64,000 nt of DNA from Croceibacterium ferulae. GTDB lineage: Bacteria; Pseudomonadota; Alphaproteobacteria; Sphingomonadales; Sphingomonadaceae. Where the stretch lies: the NCBI RefSeq assembly GCF_003660445.1, contig NZ_QZVQ01000002.1, positions 62,001 to 126,000 on the forward strand, in the 5' to 3' direction. The translations under genes and the position numbers were made by a program. Positions 44,909 to 52,938 of this stretch are shown here, piece after piece. A model generated the notes under the pieces. It ran no database searches. It was not told the DNA's origin and saw nothing but the letters and a program-made list of their open reading frames with translations. How positions within the stretch are numbered: position 1 is the first letter of the stretch; the number at the start of each line of letters is the position of its first letter.

Positions 44909-45810
44909 TGCTCGACTGGGACGACCTCAAGACCTTTCTCGCCATCGCGCGGCACCGCACACTGTCGGCTGCCGCGCGATCGCTGAAGGTCAGCCAGACC
45001 ACGATGGGGCGCCGGCTCGGTCATCTTCAGGACCGGGCTGGCGCGACCTTGCTGGAACGCACGCCCATCGGTTTTCGCCTGACGCCGACCGGCGCCGCGA
45101 TCCTGGCCGATGTGGAGCGGATGGAGGAGTCCGCGCTCGCACTCGAACGCACGATCGCGGGCGACGATTGCCGGCTGGAAGGGCTGGTGCGGGTGACATC
45201 GGTGGAGGCGCTGGCGGGGCATGTGCTGACACCCGCATTCGCCGCGCTGCAGGCCGACCATCCCGGCATCGTGATCGAACTGATCACCGACAACCGATCG
45301 CTCAGCCTGGCCCGGCGGGAGGCTGACATCGCCGTGCGGCTTGGCCGGTTCGAAGCGCACGAGACGGTGGTCCGCAAGGTCGGCGAGATGGCCTTCGCTC
45401 CCTACGCCTCTGCCGGATACCTCGCCCGGCACGGCCCGCCGGACTGGGCGGCAGGCGCGCCCGGGCAACGGGTGGTGCGCGTGCAGGACGATCTGCTGGC
45501 CACGCCGGACGGACAATGGCTGGCCGAACGCACGCGCCAGGCCGATCCGGCGCTGCTCGCCAACAGCCGGGAGGTGCAGCTGCGCGGCGTGATGGCCGGT
45601 CTCGGTCTCGGGCACCTGCCATGTTATCTGGCGGAAGGGCAGTCGGGCCTTGTCCGGCTGAATGCCGAACCATCAATCGTGCGGGAAATCTGGATGGGCG
45701 TGCACCGCGACACGCGCAGCGCACCGCGCATCGTCGCCGTGCAGCAAGCACTGATTGCCGGGCTGGAGCACAGCCGCGCGCTGCTGCGCGGCGCCGCCGC
45801 GCCCGCATGA
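44908..45810 (+). CDS. LysR-family regulator of the dioxygenase operon
   Basis: 300-aa LysR protein with an N-terminal helix-turn-helix (RHRTLSAAARSLKVSQTTMG) and an effector domain starting near residue 92. The shared base with the doxX stop implies translational coupling, so the regulator is part of the operon it probably controls. The effector may be the ring substrate or a quinone, by context only. Confidence 0.88.
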   Translation: MLDWDDLKTFLAIARHRTLSAAARSLKVSQTTMGRRLGHLQDRAGATLLERTPIGFRLTPTGAAILADVERMEESALALERTIAGDDCRLEGLVRVTSVEALAGHVLTPAFAALQADHPGIVIELITDNRSLSLARREADIAVRLGRFEAHETVVRKVGEMAFAPYASAGYLARHGPPDWAAGAPGQRVVRVQDDLLATPDGQWLAERTRQADPALLANSREVQLRGVMAGLGLGHLPCYLAEGQSGLVRLNAEPSIVREIWMGVHRDTRSAPRIVAVQQALIAGLEHSRALLRGAAAPA

Positions 45811-45921
45811 GGGCTGCACCGGCGGTCGGCGAACCGCGCTTGCGCTATCGCGCACAGCCAGTCGCCGCTCGCCTCTGCGTTCCGGTGGAACGAATGGCGG
45901 CGGCGCCGGGAGTGGACGTGG

Positions 45922-46938
45922 TCAGCCCTGCGCGGGTGCGATGCGCAGGATCGGCTTGATCGTCACGCCGCGCTCACTGTCCTCCACCGCCTGGTTGATG
46001 TCGGCGAAGTCGTAGAAGCGGACCAGCTTGTCGAAGGGGAAGCGGCCCTGCTTGTACAGGTCGACCAGCACCGGGATGAAGGTCTTGGCGACCACGTCAC
46101 CCTGCACGATGCCCATGATGCGGCGCCCGGGGATCATCACGTCGTTCACGTTGAACGCGGCTTCCGTGCCTTCCTTGGTCGCGCCCACGATGCCGCAGGT
46201 GCCGAAGATGCCGAGGCAATCGATCGCCTGGCGCAGCACCTCTGCCCGGCCGCTGCACTCCAGCGAAAAGTCGGCACCCTTGCCGGTGATCCGGCGTACC
46301 TCCGCCACGGGATCGCTCTCGCGGCTGTTCACGACATGCGTCGCACCCAGCGTCCGTGCCAGTTCCAGCCGCGCAGGGTTGACGTCCGCCGCGATGATCG
46401 TGGTCGCGCCGGCGACCTTCGCCGCCATGATCGCGCTCAATCCGACAGCACCGGCACCGAAGGCGGCGAAGCTGGACCCGGCACGCACCTTCAGCGCGTT
46501 GAGGACCGATCCGGCGCCGGTCTGGATACCGCAGCCCAGCGGACCCATCAGCTCCAGCGGCACGTCCTTGGGCAGGCGAACCACGTTGCGTTCACTGGCC
46601 AGCGCATATTCGGCAAAGGACGACTGGCCGAAGAAGTGGTCGTGCACGGTTGCGCCCTGCGCATCGGTCGTGGCCGCGGATCCGTCCAGCCGCCCGCCGC
46701 CGAAGTTAAGCGGTCCCATGTTTTCGCAATGGGCCGGATGGCCGTCCTCGCAAGTGTCGCACAGTCCGCAGGACATGTAGGTCATGACGACATGATCGCC
46801 CGGTGCCACTGTGGTGACGTCCGTGCCGATTGCCTCGACGACGCCCGATCCTTCATGCCCCAGGACCATCGGCAGGGGTGCCGAATAGTCCTGGTCCCTC
46901 ACGACCATGTCGGTGTGGCACACATCGTGGTCGAGCAA
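45922..46938 (-). pseudogene. N-terminally truncated zinc alcohol dehydrogenase (aryl-alcohol type)
   Basis: 338-aa reading frame from a TTG, resembling zinc-dependent aryl/benzyl-alcohol dehydrogenases. Zinc ligand Cys in VCHTDMVVRDQ lies at about residue 7, but in full proteins (compare the class III enzyme at 47321) it is near residue 40. About 33 N-terminal residues, forming the first strands of the GroES-like domain, are therefore missing. Structural-zinc Cys (CGLCDTCEDGHPAHC) and the Rossmann motif FGAGAVGLSA are intact. The missing part is replaced by a LysR fragment in another frame. It may be dead, or a shortened protein could be made. Confidence 0.8.
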
Positions 46939-47225
46939 CTCACGCGCAACTCCCCCTGCGGCTCGCCCTGTTCCGCCACGAGGGCAATCGCCTCATCGCG
47001 CTCAAGCGCGATACGCTGGCAATGTTCGAAGAAGACGCGCCCTGCATCGGTAAGGCTGACCCGTCGGGTAGTGCGATGGAACAGCAGGACCTGGAGCCGC
47101 TGTTCGAGCTGGCTTATCGCCCGGCTGACATGGGTCGGTGACATGCCGATTGCCTTGGCCGCCTTGCTGAAGGAACTGGCCGCAGCCACCGCAATGAACT
47201 CGTCAATGCCATCCCAACTCGACAT
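46899..47225 (-). pseudogene. LysR regulator fragment fused to the alcohol dehydrogenase by a deletion
   Basis: The first 96 codons are a normal LysR N-terminus: helix-turn-helix (ASSFSKAAKAIGMSPTHVSR), linker, and the PQGELRVS entry to the effector domain. The frame then leaves the family and stops after 12 more codons inside the alcohol dehydrogenase sequence. The missing roughly 200 residues and the missing dehydrogenase start imply a single deletion with its junction near 46.92-46.95 kb. A DNA-binding stub might still be made. It is divergent from the intact frmA-like gene. Confidence 0.8.
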
Positions 47226-47320
47226 GATTATCCCGCATATGGCGAAGTGTTTTGAGAAATGGGCAGATTATCACCTCTGAGTCACAATGGTAGCAAACAT
47301 TTCGAACAAGGAGTGTCGAC

Positions 47321-48430
47321 ATGAAGACCCGCGCAGCAGTGGCGTTCGAAGCCAGGAAGCCTTTGGAAATCGTCGAACTGGATCTGGAAGGGCCGCGCGC
47401 TGGCGAGGTTCTGGTGGAGATCATGGCAACCGGACTTTGCCATACCGACGCCTACACCCTCGATGGCCTGGACAGCGAGGGCATCTTCCCCGTGGTGCTC
47501 GGCCATGAGGGCGCTGGCATCGTGCGCGAAGTGGGACCCGGCGTCATCTCGGTGAAGCCCGGTGACCACGTGATCCCGCTTTATACCCCCGAATGCCGCC
47601 AGTGCAAAAGCTGCCTTTCGGGCAAGACCAACCTGTGCACCGCGATCCGCGCCACGCAAGGTCAGGGCCTGATGCCGGACGGCACCACGCGCTTCAGCTA
47701 CAAGGGGCAACCGATCTTCCACTACATGGGCTGCTCCACCTTCTCGAACTTCACCGTCCTTCCCGAAATTGCGGTGGCCAAGATCCGCCAGGACGCGCCG
47801 TTCCAGACGAGCTGCTATATCGGCTGCGGTGTCACGACCGGCGTGGGCGCGGTGATCAATACGGCCAAGGTGCAGGTGGGCGACGCGGTCATCGTGTTCG
47901 GGCTGGGCGGGATCGGCCTCAACGTGCTGCAAGGCGCGCGCATGGCGGGTGCGAACATGATCGTCGGCGTCGACCTGAACGATTCCAAGGAGGAGTGGGG
48001 TCGCCGCTTCGGCATGACCCATTTCGTCAATCCGTCGAAGATCGCGGGCGACATCGTGGCGCATCTGGTTGCGCTGACCGATGGCGGCGCCGATCACACC
48101 TTTGACTGCACGGGTAACACCACGGTGATGCGCCAGGCGCTGGAGGCATGTCACCGCGGCTGGGGCGTTTCCACGGTCATTGGCGTGGCCGAGGCAGGAA
48201 AGGAAATCTCCACCCGCCCGTTCCAGCTCGTCACGGGTCGGGTGTGGCAGGGCAGCGCCTTCGGCGGCGCCAAGGGCCGCACCGATGTGCCCAAGATCGT
48301 CGACTGGTACATGAACGGCAAGATCGAGATCGACCCCATGATCACCCACGTGCTGTCTCTGGAGGAGATCAACAAGGGATTCGACCTGATGCACGCCGGC
48401 GAGAGCATCCGATCGGTTGTGGTGTTCTGA
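47321..48430 (+). CDS. frmA: S-(hydroxymethyl)glutathione dehydrogenase / class III alcohol dehydrogenase
   Basis: 369-aa glutathione-dependent formaldehyde dehydrogenase, also S-nitrosoglutathione reductase. Catalytic zinc ligands Cys40, His62 and Glu63 and structural Cys92, 95, 98 and 106 ([15 protein letters not shown]) are present; the Rossmann motif is [14 protein letters not shown]. The diagnostic class III segments [10 protein letters not shown] and [10 protein letters not shown] occur. It detoxifies formaldehyde and can oxidise long-chain alcohols. Upstream lies the broken LysR gene, so any regulation by that protein is probably lost. No fghA neighbour is seen. Confidence 0.95.
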   Translation: MKTRAAVAFEARKPLEIVELDLEGPRAGEVLVEIMATGLCHTDAYTLDGLDSEGIFPVVLGHEGAGIVREVGPGVISVKPGDHVIPLYTPECRQCKSCLSGKTNLCTAIRATQGQGLMPDGTTRFSYKGQPIFHYMGCSTFSNFTVLPEIAVAKIRQDAPFQTSCYIGCGVTTGVGAVINTAKVQVGDAVIVFGLGGIGLNVLQGARMAGANMIVGVDLNDSKEEWGRRFGMTHFVNPSKIAGDIVAHLVALTDGGADHTFDCTGNTTVMRQALEACHRGWGVSTVIGVAEAGKEISTRPFQLVTGRVWQGSAFGGAKGRTDVPKIVDWYMNGKIEIDPMITHVLSLEEINKGFDLMHAGESIRSVVVF

Positions 48431-48488
48431 TGTCGAACTTATAGAACGATACTCAAGTCACTTACTGCAGGTGAAGAGGTCGCGGCAA

Positions 48489-48628
48489 GCGCGCCCTCAT
48501 CCTCGCCTGGATGGTGGCGAAGGCCGTGGCAGTAGCGGCATGACCGTCGGCTTCGCTGCAACGACGACGAAAGGTCGGGCGCCTTTCACACAGCAGGCCT
48601 TTCCACCGGAGAACGGATGAGGGCGCGC
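48489..48628. repeat. Approximately 140-bp element with nested inverted repeats
   Basis: The ends are a perfect 14-bp inverted repeat: GCGCGCCCTCATCC at 48489-48502 and its complement at 48615-48628. Inside, GGTGGCGAAGGCC (48513-48525) pairs with GGCCTTTCCACC (48596-48607). A further hairpin, GAAAGG-tcgggcg-CCTTTC, is at 48569-48587. The folds nest like a long stem with branches, as in a miniature inverted-repeat element or a structured RNA. No target-site duplication is evident. Confidence 0.65.
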
Positions 48629-48825
48629 CCGATCTGCGTGGTTGCCTTGCAGGCACCCACGAAGCCTATATGCGCTACCCTGCCGCCAACGAGCACGCTG
48701 AACGTCTTGGAGCTCTTGCCCAGCCATAGGAACAAAGGTCCCCTTAGCGCCGGGCACCGCTCGAGAGCGGCCGTTCCGCTTTCCACCGCGTCGCTTCGAA
48801 GCCTCCGCCGTGCCGGCTGAACGAA

Positions 48826-48862
48826 AGTCCGCTTCCGCCGGCCAAGCGCCCGAAAGCGGACT
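48826..48862. repeat. Hairpin with nine-base arms AGTCCGCTT / AAGCGGACT
   Basis: Perfect complementary arms at 48826-48834 and 48854-48862 with a 19-base loop; an overlapping GCCGGC pair (48812-48817 and 48837-48842) adds an alternative fold. No T-run follows on either strand, so it is not an obvious terminator. Confidence 0.5.
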
Positions 48863-49320
48863 GGCTGCCGCCTTCCTGCGGTTTAGACCGCCGCCAAAGC
48901 GTGACACGTGAGACCCAACGAACGACGCATCTGTGTACGTGCTGATGTAGGGGCAATCTTTTACTTAAACCCGCAATGCTGCGAATGATGCTATGGGCCG
49001 GTTCAGTAAGTGACACGTATCGACGTAGGGCCGGCACGGAAGGAAGGAGAGCATCAAATAAAGCCCCGGTCGACTGACTTGGGGGTATGGCTGGTGGTAC
49101 TCCGATGAATTGAGACATCCAATTCGGCGTGGTTGAGCAGAATGCAGTCTATAGTTTTAACTCCACTCTTTCCGCCACGTGGCTTCCAGCTGGTCACACC
49201 TAAGATCCCTTCCCCCACACCCCGGCCGGAGCGCGGCATGCTGCCGGTCCGCTGAAGCCGAATGGCGGAACGCCCTTGTTTCTGCCGGGTTCAAGCTATC
49301 CATCTCTGAAGGATAGCAGT

Positions 49321-52300
49321 TTGGCGGCGAGATCATCGGAAGCCCGCGGGCAAGCAGGCCGCGCGGGTAGCGAAGGGGTCAGCGACACCGTTGCCGGACT
49401 TCTCACATCGTTGCAGGACGGCGACCTCCTCTTCATCGCGAAAGATGACCCCTCGGCCATGGAGCTGGCGCGGGCGCTGGAGGCTGGTGCGCCGGATGCG
49501 CTGGTGGTGTTCTGCCCCGGCAGCGATGCGCTGCCGGGTGACAGCGCCCCGCCCTCTCCTGCCAATGTCGGCCAGCGGGCAACCGCACTGCGCAAGCTGC
49601 GGGCCACGCTGACAGCTGCCAGGCAACCGGCAGTTGCACTGGTCACCACCGGAGAAGCCGTCACGCGGCTGTATCCTCCGCCCCGCGAATTCGATGCTGT
49701 CCCGCCGATCCTCACCGAAGGGCAGGAGATCGACGTGGAGGAGCTCGCGGCCACACTGTCCGGCCTGGGTTACATCCGGGACGACCGGGTGGACGGGCCG
49801 GGGGAACTGGCAGTTCGCGGCCAGGTGATCGACCTGTACCCGGCCGACGCCGGGGAACCGTACCGGATAGAAGTGCAGGACGGGCGGGTGGTCTCGATCC
49901 GGGCCTATGATGCGGTGACGCAACTGACTCACGGCGAATGCCGGACGCTGGAGGTGGGCCGGGCGACAGAGCCGGATGCGCGCGGAACGGCCACTCTCCT
50001 GGACCACCTGCCGGCCGCGAAGATCGCGATGCAGGCAGGTGCGGATGAGCGAAGGAGCCGCCTCCTCGCCCTTGCCGAGGATGCAGCCCGGCGGCGCCCT
50101 GCACGCGCGCTGCAGGATATCTGCGATGACAAGCGCTGGACCGAGGCGCTGGCGGGCCGCGAACTGCTCGACCCTGCAAGCGATCATGGCGATCCGCCGC
50201 CTCGTTTCGTGGAGCGGAAGTGGCCGCTCCGCGCCTTCAAGACCTTTGCTTCACAAGCGCTCGAGGCGGGAGAACGGGTGCTTCTTCTCGGCACGCGGCG
50301 CGACCTGCGGTTCCTGTGCCGCCGCGTCTCCAAGGCGCTCGGATCCGATCCCGTTGCTGTACGCAGCTGGCAGGACGCGGTGGACGCCCCGTCCGGATCG
50401 CTGCTGATGATGGAAATGCCGCTGCGGCGCGGGTTCCGGCATGACCGCCTGGTGGCGGTAACGGCAGCCGATCTTCTCGGCAGCCGGGCGCAGCGCGACA
50501 TCGATGCGCCCTCTGGCGACGCCGCACAGGTCTTTGCGCTGGGCGAGCTGCATACCGGCGATGTGGTGGTGCATGAAGACCATGGCGTCTGCGTCGTCGC
50601 CGGGCTGGAGCCGCTGGCCGAAGAGGGTGGCGACGCCATCGTGCTGCGCTTCGCGGGCGACGCGCGGCGGATGGTGCCTGTTGCCGAGGCGGGCCGCATC
50701 TGGCGCTATGGTGCGGACGAAGATGCCGTCACGCTCGACAAGCTGGACGGTTCGAGCTGGGAGAAGCGGCGAGGCTCCGTGGATGAGGCGGTCGCGCAGA
50801 CCGCCCGGCAGCTGATTGCGCTGGCGGAGGAACGGCTGGCCAGCTCCGCGCCGGAACTGACGCCGGATGCGGCGGCTTACGAGCGCTTCGTCGCCGGCTT
50901 CCCGTTCACGGAAACAGCGGACCAGGGCCGCGCGATTGATGCGGTGCGTGACGATCTGGCTTCCGGCAAGCCGATGAACCGGCTGGTGGTCGGCGATGTC
51001 GGCTATGGCAAGACGGAGGTCGCGTTGCGTGCCGCCGCCATCACCGCGTTGTCCGGCCGGCAGGTGGCGATTGCCGCGCCGACGACTGTGCTGGCCCGGC
51101 AGCATCTGGAAACATTCCGCGCGCGGATGGAGGGGATAGGGATCAAGGTGGCCGGCCTGTCCCGCTTCACATCCGCGGCGGAGAAGAAGGAAACGCTCGC
51201 CGGCCTGAAGGACGGATCGATCCGCGTCGCCATCGGCACCCAGGCCGTCGCGGGCAAGGCGGTCGAGTATCACGACCTTGCGCTGGTCATCATCGACGAG
51301 GAGCAGAAGTTCGGCGCGGCCGACAAGGCCAAGCTGCGCGCGCTTGGTGCAGGCCATGTGCTGACATTGAGCGCCACACCGATCCCGCGAACGCTGCAGA
51401 CCGCCCTGATCGGCCTGCAGCAATTGTCCGTGATCGCGACCCCGCCTGCGCGCCGGCAGCCGATCCGGACCGCCGTCGGCACGTTCGATCCGCAGACCGT
51501 CCGCACGGCGCTACTGAGGGAGCGCAATCGCGGAGGGCAAAGCTTCGTCGTGGTGCCGCAGGTCGATGATATCGCAGCCATGGCCGAACAGCTGGGCAAG
51601 CTGGTTCCAGAGCTCCAGCTGCTGCAGGCCCATGGCAAGATGCCCGCTGCCGAGATCGACGAGGCCATGGTGGCGTTTGCGGCCGGGGATGGCGATGTCC
51701 TGCTGGCCACGAACATCATCGAGTCCGGGCTCGATGTGCCGCGGGCCAACACCATGGTCGTCTGGCGCGCGGATCGCTTCGGGCTCTCCCAGCTGCACCA
51801 GCTGCGCGGGCGCGTGGGCCGAGGGGCGCGGCGCGGGCAGATCTATCTGCTGACCGAACCCGGTGCCGAGATCGCCGGGCACACCCTCGCCCGACTGAAC
51901 ACCTTGCAGGCGCTGGACCGACTGGGAGCGGGGTTTGCGATCAGCGCACGCGACCTGGACCTTCGCGGTGCCGGCGACCTGCTGAGCGACGAGCAGACCG
52001 GGCACGTGAAGCTGATCGGCGTGGAACTCTACCAGCACATGCTCGAAGGTGCGCTGCGCGAGGCGCGCGGGGAGCCGGTCGACGCCTGGACGCCTTCGCT
52101 CAACTTTGAAGTGGGCGGGCGCATCGACCCCGCATGGATCCCGGAGGAGGACCTGCGGGTGAGCCTCTATGTCCGTCTCACCCGCATCAGCGATCTTGCC
52201 GGACTGGACCGGTTCGAGGAGGAGCTGGTCGACCGGTTCGGAGAGCCGCCGGAGGATGCCGTGCATCTTCTCGCGCTTGCACGCGTGCGCATGCTCGCAC

Positions 52301-52503
52301 GGGAGGCGCGGATCGACCGGATCGATGCCGGCCCCGCCGCCATCGCCTTCACCCCGCGTGGCCTGTTCGCGGGCAATCCCGATGTCTGCGGGTTGGAGCT
52401 TTCCAAGGGCCGCCTGCTGCTGCGCGAAGCGATCGCGCAGCCGCTGGAACGGCTTGCCCGTGCGGAGGCGATCCTGATCGAACTGGCGGCCGGTCCTTTG
52501 TGA
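49321..52503 (+). CDS. Mfd-like (TRCF) superfamily 2 helicase
   Basis: 1060-aa helicase with the layout of transcription-repair coupling factor: UvrB-like N-terminal region, a CarD-like RNA polymerase-interaction domain (GDVVVHEDHGVCVVAGLEPL, about 410-470), helicase lobes with Walker A GDVGYGKTEVAL (about 556), DEEQ (about 658), SATPIPRTLQ and QLRGRVGRG, and a C-terminal TRCF domain. The N-terminal third matches Mfd poorly and the protein is somewhat shorter than the usual 1150 aa, so it may be a divergent paralogue beside a standard mfd elsewhere. TTG 49321 follows GAAGGA; TTG 49276 is a weaker alternative. No ATG or GTG serves. Confidence 0.82.
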   Translation: MAARSSEARGQAGRAGSEGVSDTVAGLLTSLQDGDLLFIAKDDPSAMELARALEAGAPDALVVFCPGSDALPGDSAPPSPANVGQRATALRKLRATLTAARQPAVALVTTGEAVTRLYPPPREFDAVPPILTEGQEIDVEELAATLSGLGYIRDDRVDGPGELAVRGQVIDLYPADAGEPYRIEVQDGRVVSIRAYDAVTQLTHGECRTLEVGRATEPDARGTATLLDHLPAAKIAMQAGADERRSRLLALAEDAARRRPARALQDICDDKRWTEALAGRELLDPASDHGDPPPRFVERKWPLRAFKTFASQALEAGERVLLLGTRRDLRFLCRRVSKALGSDPVAVRSWQDAVDAPSGSLLMMEMPLRRGFRHDRLVAVTAADLLGSRAQRDIDAPSGDAAQVFALGELHTGDVVVHEDHGVCVVAGLEPLAEEGGDAIVLRFAGDARRMVPVAEAGRIWRYGADEDAVTLDKLDGSSWEKRRGSVDEAVAQTARQLIALAEERLASSAPELTPDAAAYERFVAGFPFTETADQGRAIDAVRDDLASGKPMNRLVVGDVGYGKTEVALRAAAITALSGRQVAIAAPTTVLARQHLETFRARMEGIGIKVAGLSRFTSAAEKKETLAGLKDGSIRVAIGTQAVAGKAVEYHDLALVIIDEEQKFGAADKAKLRALGAGHVLTLSATPIPRTLQTALIGLQQLSVIATPPARRQPIRTAVGTFDPQTVRTALLRERNRGGQSFVVVPQVDDIAAMAEQLGKLVPELQLLQAHGKMPAAEIDEAMVAFAAGDGDVLLATNIIESGLDVPRANTMVVWRADRFGLSQLHQLRGRVGRGARRGQIYLLTEPGAEIAGHTLARLNTLQALDRLGAGFAISARDLDLRGAGDLLSDEQTGHVKLIGVELYQHMLEGALREARGEPVDAWTPSLNFEVGGRIDPAWIPEEDLRVSLYVRLTRISDLAGLDRFEEELVDRFGEPPEDAVHLLALARVRMLAREARIDRIDAGPAAIAFTPRGLFAGNPDVCGLELSKGRLLLREAIAQPLERLARAEAILIELAAGPL

Positions 52504-52938
52504 TGCCGCAAGCCTGACTGCTCGACTGCCGATTCCCGTACGGGCCAAGAGCCCCAGCCTCCGCACGGCCGGGCAACTCTGCTTCATCGGCACCTGCATT
52601 CCGCCCGGCAGTTGCACGCCGATGTAGCATCTGAAATCGATTACAGTGCGATCTACTTTGTCTGGCATCAGACACAAGCTGCTGATTTACCACGTTATTT
52701 GCACGGCCCACGGAACCGCGTGAACGGTCCTAAAGTTGATCGTTTCACCAGCTACCGACTTGATGTGTCGCCGAAGAGGAGGCGACCGCCAGGGGCGGCG
52801 GCACTCGCTTCATCCCCTTACGGGACGGGCCAACAAAGAGCGGGAACGGCGATATCCGTTCATCCGCCGAAGACGGTCGCCCGGTTTTCTCGTCCGAGAA
52901 CCCGGCGCAAAAACAAGAACAGTTGGGAGAATGAGATC
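52504..52938. other. Leader/intergenic region before the trimeric autotransporter
   Basis: 435 bases with no supportable gene. The in-frame extension of the autotransporter here has neither a signal peptide nor family resemblance. It contains a perfect inverted repeat TGTCTG-gcat-CAGACA at 52659-52674, a possible operator. No clear -35/-10 pair could be assigned. Confidence 0.5.

Larger units (their letters stand above)
48431..49320. other. Gene-poor stretch between frmA and the Mfd-like gene
   Basis: About 890 bases without a reading frame I can support. Several overlapping frames on the minus strand (for example 48497-48907 and 48744-49118) have no family resemblance or ribosome site and lie across inverted repeats. 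Two structured elements are listed separately. G+C falls around 48950-49170, and the segment near 48901 is repeated loosely near 49011 (GTGACACGT, then a TGTAGGG-like run). It may be the remains of a decayed or inserted element. Confidence 0.55.

Noticed and set aside
48497-49118. Overlapping minus-strand frames of 136 and 124 codons
   Set aside because: They cross inverted repeats, have no ribosome site and resemble no family.
49150-49185. tRNA 3'-end-like sequence (CTCCACTCTTTCCGCCA), possible att-site scar
   Set aside because: The T-loop and stem pairings are not satisfied, and it does not match the tRNA-Ser end at 36180-36269 closely; no integrase is nearby.
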